A DNA stretch of 64,000 nt from Isoetes taiwanensis (lineage: Eukaryota > Streptophyta > Lycopodiopsida > Isoetales > Isoetaceae): the NCBI GenBank assembly GCA_021234155.1, contig JAJEKV010000111.1, positions 2,736,968 to 2,800,967 of the forward strand. The letters run 5' to 3'. A program made the position numbers and the translations under genes. Each line of letters opens with the position of its first letter. Position 1 is the stretch's first letter. Shown here piece by piece: positions 42,528 through 51,950 of the stretch. The notes under the pieces are model-generated. The model worked only from the letters and a program-made list of their open reading frames with translations, did not search any database and was not told the DNA's origin.

Positions 42528-43100
42528 GAAACGAAGGTCGGTCTTATATTCTTGGGCGATTTCCCGAACCAACCGCTGAAAAGGCACCTTCCTTATTAAG
42601 GGCTCCGTGGTCTTCTAATATTTCCTGATCTCCCGTAAAGCTACGGTGCCCGGTCGAAAACGGTGGGGTTTCCTCACAGGCTTCGGGGGCGGCCCCTTCT
42701 TCGGGGGAACCGTCTTAGCTCCAGTCACGGGATGGGGCTGTGAAGCATCCACCCGCTCCTGCCTCCGGGTCGAGCTTGTGTGCTTCCCAATACCGCCGAC
42801 AGTCTTCAGCTTTTCCCTATACTGGCTGCCAGATTTATGGGCTACAGCTTTCCTTCGCCTCTTGATGGGTGGCTTATCTGCCTGATTAGGTCCCTGTTGG
42901 TCTTGGGGTCCCTTATCGTGCTGCTCCTTTTGTCGATGCTCCTGCTGAGCCCTTTCCTGTTCTTTCTGGAATTGGCGGGCTCGTTCCATATCAGCTTCCA
43001 TCTGGGCAAACCTTCGGTTCGTAACCCTTCGAATCAGCTCAGCTTCATAGCGGTCGGATCGCCTGGCCATGTCGATCTGGACGGTCGTCAGGTAATCCAA
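42528..43100 (-). pseudogene. Retroelement ORF with coiled coil and histone H3-like segment
   Basis: The frame (ATG at 43100) starts with a charged coiled coil (QFQKEQERAQQEHRQKEQ), continues with a basic linker (IKRRRKAVAHKSGSQYREK), and then reads KPHRFRPGTVALREIRKY. After one TAG codon (42615-42617) it continues KTTEPLIRKV and PFQRLVREIAQEYKTDLRF. That is the alpha-N helix, alpha-1 helix and loop 1 of histone H3, close to canonical plant H3. A second TAG (42525-42527) stands where H3 has Gln; AFAIP follows and then the similarity stops. The H3 tail (ARTKQTARKS) and the C-terminal half of the histone fold are absent. The upstream frame through 43330 (EVPPYEWHEASQTFTWGE) joins this one without a break. 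The role is unknown. Confidence 0.85.
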
Positions 43101-43338
43101 ACTGATGTTTGGGATCTCTCCCCAGGTAAAGGTTTGTGAGGCTTCATGCCACTCATAGGGAGGAACCTCAAAAGCTTGGCAATTGATAATGGCCCACCCA
43201 TGGCCTAAGTACCTGTATTCCCGAGCCCGGGTTTCGGTGTCAGCCCTCTCGACTTCCCGACTGTCATCTTCTCGGGCCAGCGTCCGAATACGGGCGGACT
43301 CCGTCCGGATGGCTTCCTCCTCGGAGTGCTCCTCACAT

Positions 43339-43611
43339 TCAGGGGGGATAAAACTTGATCAACACCATAACCAGGTCAGGTTGCTCGACCATGGTGTACG
43401 GCAACTGTTGGAGGTTCAGCTTGATGAGAAATTGTTCAGAATAGTGAAATATGGGGTAGAGGATCCTAAGGTCGCTAGCAAATCGCTGCACCAACTCATT
43501 CAGGGGGATGTCGATCATATCACTATCAGTGGCCATGTACCGTGCGATTAAGGTGTATATTTCATGTATGTTGAGGCTAGTAGGGTCCACGGTAGTCTTG
43601 GTGTTGGCCAT
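43339..43611 (-). pseudogene. First pre-gag ORF, frameshifted from the histone-like ORF
   Basis: The 90-aa frame begins MANTKTTVDPTSLNIHEIYT and ends IKFYPP at a run of six C (minus strand). Shifting frame at that run continues PECEEHSEEEAIRTESARIR and joins the histone-like ORF. The natural product therefore probably starts here and runs about 360 residues. I do not recognise a domain in this part. Confidence 0.55.
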
Positions 43612-44240
43612 AGGTGTGCGCTGGCGATCAGGGAGGCGGTAGGGAAGGCGCTGGGGAGTAGGGATGGTCTGGGGAAAACAAGGCGCAAAGCGGGCGGCTA
43701 TGGCGGCTAGGGCGGCTATGGCAGACGCCGGAGAGAAACAAGGAAAGAACCCGTTTAACTTTTGAATTTCAAAATTTTCTTGTTAAAAACTTTTTATTTT
43801 TATTTTTTTTTAAATACGGCAGAAATTTATTATACGCGTAAATGTACGCGCAAATATACGAAGCGGCGCTGACCCGATTATACGCGATTATCTCCGGACT
43901 CTGGGACGTCCAAACCCTGTCAGCGCCGCCGTTGGGTTTGACCCCTTTGCTCGTTCCTCTTGTGCTAATTAACGACCCGTTTGGGGTATTTCGGGTACGC
44001 CAAATCTGTTGGAGCCATTTTCGCCTTCATCCGAGCTACCCATACACAGTTATGGCCCATCGAAACTTGGGTCCTCCAGTCACCCTAAACCTCTTAAAAC
44101 TTACAATTTATTACATCAACCTAGCACAGACCCAAACATCGAAAGGTTAAACAGTTCAACTAGCTTAAACTCCCACCTAACTACCGAACTAACGAGTTAG
44201 GGGTTTGGGTCAGTGCTATGATTTCGGGCTACAAAAATCA
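43612..44240 (-). other. 5' leader of the LTR element
   Basis: The interval between the primer binding site and the first pre-gag ORF. No coding homology; a T run lies near 43797-43812. Confidence 0.6.
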
Positions 44241-44254
44241 CGGCTCTGATACCA
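44241..44254 (-). other. Primer binding site, tRNA-iMet
   Basis: The minus strand reads TGGTATCAGAGCCG one base inside the 5' LTR, complementary to the 3' end of plant initiator methionine tRNA. Confidence 0.93.
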
Positions 44255-44255
44255 C

Positions 44256-45851
44256 TGTGACGCTCCCAGAACGTATACGACGCCCAGCCGTATACATACG
44301 GGGACTTTCCCCTCCCATGACAACCATCTCGCCATGAGCAGGGCCCTCCGTCTAACTCGGGCCATCTATGGAAAGATGCTCGAGTGAAGGACACAGAGGG
44401 GTCATTCGGCCCACGCCTTCAATGGGGCTCCTATGTCGCGGAAGCGTGAATACAAGGTCAGCATACAGCATGATCATATCATAAATACCACCACGAAGGG
44501 TGGCACATCCATCCAACTGCTAATAACAGAGAAGATACATTTAATACTAGGAAAACACCCCAAACCCATGGTTCTACCCCGGCTCAGACTCCAGTGAGGA
44601 TCGACTGACAGCTAGGTCTCAAGAGATCAGCAGACCGAATCTTGGCATGGCGTTGGCTGGCATAGAACATCGGCTATGGTTGTCCACTCCATCCGCCCCT
44701 CCTGTGCACACTTTGCAGATGAGTCGAATCATGCTATGGCACCACTATAGCCTTCCGGAGACGCAGAATCAAGGTATCACCCTTCAAGCCTACTCCAGGG
44801 TTCATGAAGCCCTGGTCCGATGAGGCAGGTCAGGGAAGTGTCCCCTTCCAAGATCACAGCGGTTCCATGGGTGAGCTAGAGAATACGTGCCGCATCAGCG
44901 ACCCCCCCATCCATACCCGACTTACTCACCCTAAATCTACTCAAAGTACAGGGTGCCTTATACGGGTCACACCTCTGCACCCAGGGAGTGTCGGACCCAT
45001 ACCCGCCCCCCCCACGTGATCGGCCATCGGGGCCTAGCCCACCTGTAGGAGTCCCATGAGCCTTGTATGTTCGTGCAAGACCCCACCCCCACTTCACCAC
45101 TTCGTCCCTTCTCTGGTGCTAAGCAATTCCATAACATCCACGACTCGGTGGTCTCTTGTGAACAGGCCGCTTCTAATGGGAATAGGACAGGGCTCTATCT
45201 AGGAGCATACTACAATACATGGGCTCATAGGTCTCTAACCCCCCCCCCTTTAATCCCCCTTTAAGGAAGCTAACAGAGATACTTTCATAGATTCATCCAT
45301 CCTTACTTAACAAACATAATCCCTAATTGAAATACAATCCCAAATATCAAAGAAGGGTTAATCCTAACAAAGATAACCAGAGAAGCCTAACTGAGGCACT
45401 ACCCTAGAAGCTCAAGCTAGACTACCACTAACCCGAGTTTCTGCTAGAACCGTTATCATGGGGCACTTCCATACTTCAGCAACCTGGGTGTTCAGCAACA
45501 GCTTGGGCGAGTTCAGCAACAGCTTGGGCGCTCATAGCTCCTCCTCCTGGCTCGATTTAGGGGTGAAATGGGGTAATGATCCACTTTGATGGCCCAAGTT
45601 AGCATTCCCATGCTGGCCAATCGAGTTTGGCCAAGTGGCACCTTCCTAAGTAATTAATTAACTTAATTAAACCAATTAGAGGTTAATTCCTTAATTATAG
45701 GTAATTAACCTTTAATAATTAATTTAGCATAGCTAAATTAATCCCTTTTAGGTCAACCCCCTAGGTTAAAATACCCCATGGTGGCGTATCTTTACTGGGT
45801 GACGTGTCAGTATATTTATACATATACCGTATAAATACTTGGAACGTCACA
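44256..45851 (-). repeat. 5' LTR (right copy)
   Basis: 1596 bp, near-identical to 33584-35169 apart from indels. In element orientation it starts TGTGACGTTCC and has TATAAATATA within about 40 bp of the start, next to TGACACGTCA. If that TATA is used, U3 is very short and most of the LTR is transcribed. Confidence 0.95.
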
Positions 45852-46429
45852 GATACAATCCAGTGGCTGAAGTGAAGTGGTATTCTCATTTAGCTTTTGA
45901 AAAACCTTGAATACAATTACCTAGAGTGGATGCAAAAGGATCAACGTTTAACAATATATTCTCCAAAGGAAAGACAATTCTCTAGAGCATTTAATTTGCC
46001 AAATTGTATATAAGTACAATGAGTATTGCCTGGAAGCCAAAAATTAGGTGTCCCCATCCAACATCTTGAGTTGAGTGTAAAATCCTGTCATGGAGCGAAA
46101 GGGACCCGAGTCTAGGTGCCCCTATGGACTGCAAACAATATAGACGACAAGAAGATTAGAGAAAGAAACCTGTAAAAAAAAACCCATTAGAAGTCAGACA
46201 GTCCATAGTAGTCGAAAAATGATGCCAAACAAGAAAAGATGAAATGCTTGGAAGTTGCAAGGCCACGCCGAGAGAACACTATGATCGACCAACTGAGAAA
46301 GAAAACTACATAACAGAATGATTGGTTGGTACCACCTCGGAGGCGACAATCTGATAAAGAGAAAAACACATGCACTGGGGGACCTTTGATCATACAAACG
46401 AAATCATCAAATAGAAGTGAAATGGAACC

Positions 46430-46640
46430 AACCTCACACAAATGACAGGGAGGAGGGTGAGAAGCTAGATAAGACAACAACAACTAGCAGAAAAAGCCCA
46501 AGAGAATGCCGATAGAAAACAAAGAGAAGAACGAGCTCTAAATAGGGAGATGAGATGATGCCCCCAAAATCCAAGGAATATCGATTCTATTGCATTGGCA
46601 ATGGAACCGTGGCATTCCCAGGATGGGTTCTGATATAAAA
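46430..46640 (-). repeat. Internal copy of the DIRS-element direct repeat
   Basis: It shares with 51785-51950 the phrases AGCTAG, ACTAGCAGAAAAA / ACCAACAGAAAAA, GAGATGATG, ATCCAAG(G/A)AATAT and GAACC(G/A)TGGCATT in the same order and orientation. It lies immediately downstream of the recombinase. Confidence 0.65.
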
Positions 46641-46659
46641 TCAAGGGGCCGATAGAAGA

Positions 46660-46870
46660 TGAATCTACCTCAAAGACCAACATGGCGAGACACAGTGAGA
46701 CGACCTTGGACGTCGAAAAGAATGTAGCATGAATAAGAGGAAGCAGAGCGCCAGCGCCCATGGGAGCGGACAATGTCAGAAGGGACGGAAGTAGCAGCAA
46801 CGGTAGCGGTGTCACCTCTACGACTTGCATGGGTGCCAAATCCTGAGGCTCCAGACCAATAAGACGCAGA
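46660..46870 (-). pseudogene. DIRS-type tyrosine recombinase, catalytic C-terminus
   Basis: In the minus-strand frame, WSGASGFGTHASRRGDTAT is followed by SDIVRSHGRWRS and SYSCYILFDVQGR. These supply the HxxR box (HASR), the H/W residue (HGRW) and the downstream Tyr of tyrosine recombinases, spaced as in DIRS elements. The N-terminal part of the recombinase, including the first catalytic Arg, is not recognisable. In functional elements the enzyme inserts a circular DNA intermediate without target duplication. Confidence 0.8.
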
Positions 46871-47999
46871 TACTCAAACCACCAGGAGCGGGCATCGGCA
46901 TATGACAGGGGGCATGTAGACGACAAGGAAGAGAGAGACAGATGACCACCTTTAGGCAGGTCAGAGGTGCGAAAGCAAATGACGGATAACAAACACTGCA
47001 GTAACATGACAGGGCAAAAGGGAAAAAATGTACGAGCTATAAGGGCCTCTTGATCAGCAATGGATTAGTCACACTTGGACCTACAGATATTCAACTGGAC
47101 ATAGTCAGGAAAAATAGAAAGATCGCACCAATTTAGATGCAATGTTTTAGAGATATGGAGAAAACCAACAAAGCATATGTGAAAAAACAAGCTTTCATAA
47201 GACTACGCCAATCGGCCTGTGAGGGGGCGAGTAATGAGATGATCTAGCAGACATGGGACGCAATCAAGTGTAAACGCACCCATGAAGAATTGTGGACACA
47301 AGGAATGGCCTGGTGGACCAAGGCAAAAAGGGGTGCAGAACAAGGAGACGAGAAGTTGACTAAGTTATGTAAAAAGGCAATCGCGATAGAAGCGATCCCT
47401 ATGGAGGTAGGACTGCAATGGACGGATACCAAAGAAGAGAAGAATGAATGCAGTAACATGCAAGGAGGGGGCAGGTAACATTGCAATCTGCTAAGAGTGG
47501 CACCAATGACGAAAATGTAGCCATGCGGGTGAATAATTAAGCAAGATAGAAGACGTACAGGAGTCGAGGACAGAAACCAAAGCCGAGGTAAAGAAGGACA
47601 AAGAGGGATTGTTGTAAAATCGCAAGATATCTGGAAAAAGGGGGAAAAAACAAAATAGTCAAAAGCAAAATAATAGAGTAATAACTCAACCATGGACAAC
47701 TTAGCCATTCCAAAACAACCAGCAGATGCAAAAAAAAACCACTAAACTATCAAACAAATAATGAACAAACATACGTCATTCGTTATAGAAACAAATGAAA
47801 TGAAAAAATATAAGAAGAAACAATTCATACAGCAGAAACTTACAACTTAAAGCGAATAAAGTTGCATGGCAGTGAAAGCCTACGATGCAAGAAGAGGGCG
47901 ATGGGAGTAAGGCATATGAGATTCGTGAAAGAAAACTGCATCCTGAACAAAAGGCTGCCAAGAAGAGGATCAACGGCAAGCAATGGCCAAGAAGGAACG

Positions 48000-48340
48000 G
48001 AAGGCAAAGAGAAAACAGGTAGCGTAAGACGGGTTATGCAAAGACAAGCTGATGCAAAACTTCGGGAATCAAGGAAAGCGGAGGAAAGCAATAGTTTATT
48101 GAAAAAATGCCAGCCATAGGAAAAGGCATCAAAAGTATTACAACGAGGGTAACAATCCTTAGTGTTGAAAAATGAAAGAAGGGCATTAGAAGGACTAGCA
48201 AATCGATCCACATAATGAGGGCCCCAATGCTCATCCAAGAGATGAAAAACAAAGGGAGATGGTGAAAATTCATCAAAGGCTTGGATCTTAAATAGATAAT
48301 CAGCCCACTAATTCTTCAAATCTGAAATCCATAACGAATC
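48000..48340 (-). pseudogene. DIRS-type RNase H and conserved VDRFAS region
   Basis: The frame reads NxWADYLFKIQAFDEFS, then HLLDEHWGPHYVDRFASPSN, then CYPRCNTFDAFSYGW. DIRS-group polyproteins typically have ADxLSK, WGPHxVDRFAS.xNA and DAFxxDW in this order, directly after RNase H. A stop replaces one residue at the start and the tail (PSWPLLAVDPLLGS) is partly intact. Confidence 0.75.
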
Positions 48341-48616
48341 CAACTGAATACGATACTAATACAAAAAAATTAGTACTTCTAGCAGCAAAAAATGAAGCAT
48401 AGGAATCATGAACTGCCATTTTGCAATAAGAAGAACACATTCTAGTTGTCCCCATGAGCTATTATATGAGAGTCAGTCAATAATGAAGCACATTGTTGCA
48501 AGATCTAAAAGAAGACAATTATGAAGCACATTGTCGCAAAAGAGAGCAAAGAGCTCACGCCATATGAAGGACTAGAGGTGAGCATCTCTTAAGAAGACAC
48601 TCGAGAAGGAGAGAAG

Positions 48617-48900
48617 CTAAAAACCAAGACATGTTGGCCACCCACCCCATCTCTCATTGCTGTCATCAAAACCCAAGGTAGACTTTACCACAGCGGACGG
48701 CCACAAAGGCACTCTATCGCACTTAAATATAATGGTATGCCAAAGCTGGACCTCATGTATCGCAAGAGGAGACAAAAGAAAGGGAATGTCCCATAGGTCG
48801 ACAATATGCAATTCAGAATGGACGCCACAAGACAAGGCATCACAAAGATGACCTAGGACTAAGCATAGAGATTGGATAAAGCCCAAGGAAATGGGCAATT
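48617..48900 (-). pseudogene. DIRS-type RNase H start
   Basis: LSPLAIHEVQLWHTII is followed by VKSTLGFDDSNERWGGW, matching the LSP..I.dL.wW...TDAS..GWGG pattern at the start of DIRS RNase H. The catalytic Asp context is altered (GFDDSNE). Confidence 0.65.
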
Positions 48901-49587
48901 AGATGAGAAGCAACATACTGGAAAGACAATAGAAAAAAGAGACCAAACCTGCTCCTTCTTAGCCCGAGAAATGCCAAAGCAACCCACATGAGCATCCACT
49001 ATGAAACCTAGGAAAATGGTGCGATAAGAGAGACGGAAATGACACATTTTCCATGCTAGGAGAAACCTGGCCTGCTACAAGTCAACAATGATGCGAATCT
49101 GGAGAGACGCCAGGAGTGGTTGGCACAAGAATAAGATATCATCGACATAAGGCATGCAACAAATCTACTGACCCCGCCAAAAGCGAACCAGTTGTCTAAC
49201 TAATTTGGTAAAGATAAAGGAGGCAGAGGCAAGACAAAATGGGAGGATATTAAAGGTGTAGAACTGACCTTCGAGATCAAGGCCCAGGAAAGTGTGGTGA
49301 GGGGGACAGATAGTGACATGATGATACCCTGACTTAAGATCGACATCAAAGAGAAAGATCATTAGGCAAACATAAATGTGAAAGTAGCTCAAGAGTCATA
49401 CCCGAAGGAGGGGATATTCAAGAAAAGGTTCAAACCGCACGTCTAGGATGAGATGGAATTTGTTTAGGCCTTTGGGGACGATACCCAATAGAGAACAAAT
49501 TATAGGATGGGAGGTGACAAGGGAAGTGGCACTCGTATGCAAGAGATTGGCAACAATAGAATGCACAAAATCAAGATGAGCAGACAA
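48859..49587 (-). pseudogene. DIRS-type reverse transcriptase
   Basis: GIVPKGLNKFHLILDVRF begins near 49490, then FDVDLKSGYHHVTICPPHH, LPFCLASASFIFTKLVR and, after one in-frame stop, MPYVDDILFL (YVDD catalytic motif at 49138-49149). FLGFIVDAHVGCFGISRAKK follows. The LKSGYHHV and FTKLVRxLVxxWR blocks separate it from Ty3/gypsy RTs and match the DIRS group. Stops and at least one frame change make it inactive. Confidence 0.82.
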
Positions 49588-49599
49588 AGAAGTGTGGTT

Positions 49600-51784
49600 C
49601 AGGGTAGAAAAGGCATTAGGCGATTGAGCATAAGACCAAGAAAAGATGGTTGAGCACCAGACCTGGATGAAGAAAACTAAGATTGAGGAGTGGCAGAGAA
49701 AGGAGAATCCGAGGAAGGAGCAATGGATCTCAAAGCAGGAGGGCGCCGATCATGATGCATCTGGCGAGCCAGCTTCACTTTCCTGGAGTCAACAGCAGAT
49801 AAGGCAGGACCCGCATGGTCATCAAAGTCTAAGGCGATATCAGAGCCGTCGTGATCAACGATAATAAAAAACTTCATCCTCTATAAAGTGGTTGCCTTAA
49901 CTTACTCGATAAATTTTGAAGAACTATATCAGGAACATGAGAAAACAAGACAGTTGATCGAGCATGTAGCTCCTAGAATCTGGCTTTGTAGCACAAAGAA
50001 ACTCATAATTGTGGTGCGATGACTCGTCTTAAAGTTGAGAACTGAATGAGATACACATTCTCGAAACTCCTGTTGAAGCACCTCGATCTGCTCATAAACA
50101 GAAGCGTCAGAAGTGAGTGAAGACTATAGGCTCTGTATCTCGCCATCTGTACCTAAAGAATCTGTAGCAACTGAGGCACCATATCCAAAGATGGAGAAGG
50201 GACTGCAAGACCTACAGTCATAAAGGAGTGTCTCAACCCCAAGAGGGACCTGCAGATCCTAGAGAAAAAACCAGGAGAGGTACCTAAGCAAAAGATACAT
50301 AAGAAACAATCCAAGATGGACCAGCCGATCCAAAATGATAAGCTATACCTGTGCATTTAACAGCAAAGATAACTGGGGCGACGGGGTCGACAGAGGCAAC
50401 AAAGGTATGCACAACAAGCACATCAGGTGCAATAGAGATTGCAGAGGTGCATGCATGTAGAACAGGCAGGGCGAATGGGGCAGAACTGACAATAACCCGC
50501 TTACCTTCCGAAGTCATCATAGGAAATCATGCAAGGGAAATCGTAATGCAACCATAAGAGAAAATATAAACCATAGGGATAAGTGTAAGAACATCTATAG
50601 GAACAAATCAAGGGTAAGCATCATCATGCCACCATAGGAGAAAACATAGCCACCATAATGCAAACATAGGAAAAAACTTGGAAAAACAATCATCGCAACC
50701 ATAGAGAAATATAAGAGCAACTATGCTGCAATCAACTGGAAATCTCAATGACCATAATGAAACCAGAGGGGAATGAACACCCATCATATTGCATCCAAAA
50801 AAAAAAAAAAATGCAACGGCAACACTAAATAGAACAAATGGCAAACTCCAAAAAGAATGGCAACACTGTATAGAACAATTGGGCCAAGCTAGGGCCACTA
50901 GGAAACTAGAAATGCGGCAACGTCAACAAAACGTGGGAATAAGGGAACCAAAAGTCCGATACCCCTCCCTCAAAGATGGCAACAGAGGCAAAAGCAGCAA
51001 TCAGAGAAAGATTCGAGAAGGGCGTAACGGCAGGGATTGATCACAAAGGCATTGGGCCAAACAAACCAGCGGAATCAAGAACGATGACTGGAAAAATTGA
51101 AGGAATCAGAATCAAAGGTGAAGGATCTGAGGAGTCCAAAAACCACAGAAAGGAAATAAACCAGAGAGGAATTGACATAGGAAACTGGAAAAGAACGAGC
51201 AAATGGAGGAGGATCGCAACCCAAGAAAAGGTTAAGGATCAACTACCCGCATGTTCAACTGAATGCCTGGCAAGGGACAACTGAAGTTATGCCATACATT
51301 GAGGCCATGAAAGGATAGGATTCTCGAAATCTGACAAAAGTCAAGTCCATGTTGTGTCTTACAGCTAATCGATCAGGCAGAAGGCAACACCGAGGCCGTT
51401 CTTGTCTATCACTAGGCTGCAGGTTGATCAAACATGTTGAAAATAAACAAAGGCCAGAAAGCAACAGTTGTAGGAAGGCAAAAAGCAACGATCCACCAAA
51501 AGCTATATGCCAAATCCAAGCCAATCCAAACATACAAAGCAAAAAGAAAAAAGGAAAACTAACTAATACGATGCCTGAAACCCCTGACTTTGTAACTGAG
51601 AATAGATGCACATCCAAAGCCACCAGCATAGCAAACCAGACAGCCGAAACAAATGAACTAATACATAAACAATCAAAACAATCAAGAACAAAACACTCAT
51701 ACCTTGTTTCTAGGTGTGGATGGGGTTGGAGGCGATGAAGATAAGCACAGACAAGTCGCGACCAACCGAAGATAACCTTTGGGT
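49600..51784 (-). other. Probable gag region of the DIRS-like element
   Basis: Several short minus-strand frames (50284-50520, 50608-50898 and 51255-51629, among others) have no recognisable similarity. Position relative to RT suggests a decayed gag. An A run lies at about 50798-50810. Confidence 0.35.
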
Positions 51785-51950
51785 GCGGATGAAATTCAAA
51801 GCGTGAAAGCTAGGTAGAAAAGATAGCAACCAACAGAAAAAATGGGCTATAAATATGGAAAAGAGATGATGGGGCGTCACCATCCAAGAAATATTGATTC
51901 GATTGCATAGAACCATGGCATTAGATTTCACTATCAAATAAAGAAAAGGC
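51785..51950 (-). repeat. Outer copy of the DIRS-element direct repeat
   Basis: Partner of 46430-46640. It marks the right-hand (5') end of the element. Confidence 0.65.

Larger units (their letters stand above)
33584..45851 (-). mobile_element. Near-complete Ty3/gypsy chromovirus-type LTR retrotransposon with extra pre-gag ORFs
   Basis: 12,268 bp, minus orientation. Both ends carry the target duplication GATAC (33579-33583 and 45852-45856). LTRs at 33584-35169 and 44256-45851 begin TGTGACG and end in TCACA on the + strand. In element order: 5' LTR, tRNA-iMet primer site, extra ORFs (43611-40831), gag, protease remnant, RT, RNase H, integrase, chromodomain, purine tract, 3' LTR. Pol is long and largely open, but isolated stops and frameshifts make this copy non-autonomous. 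The LTRs have diverged by several indels, so the insertion is not very recent. An older relative lies at about 52000-56809. Confidence 0.95.
46130..51950 (-). mobile_element. DIRS/PAT-like tyrosine-recombinase retrotransposon (degraded)
   Basis: In minus-strand order: RT (about 49590-48860), RNase H (about 48900-48620 and 48340-48000) and a tyrosine recombinase (about 46870-46660). This order without an integrase is diagnostic of DIRS-group elements. About 200 bp at 46430-46640 is repeated in the same orientation at 51785-51950, compatible with the split direct repeats of PAT/kangaroo-type elements. The right-hand 2 kb (49600-51780) would hold gag, which I could not identify. All frames are broken, so this copy is dead. 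The outer boundaries are approximate. Confidence 0.8.

Noticed and set aside
46187-47708. Hydrophobic minus-strand ORFs that look like membrane proteins
   Set aside because: They are off-frame readings of the DIRS recombinase region; the recombinase motifs are in another frame.
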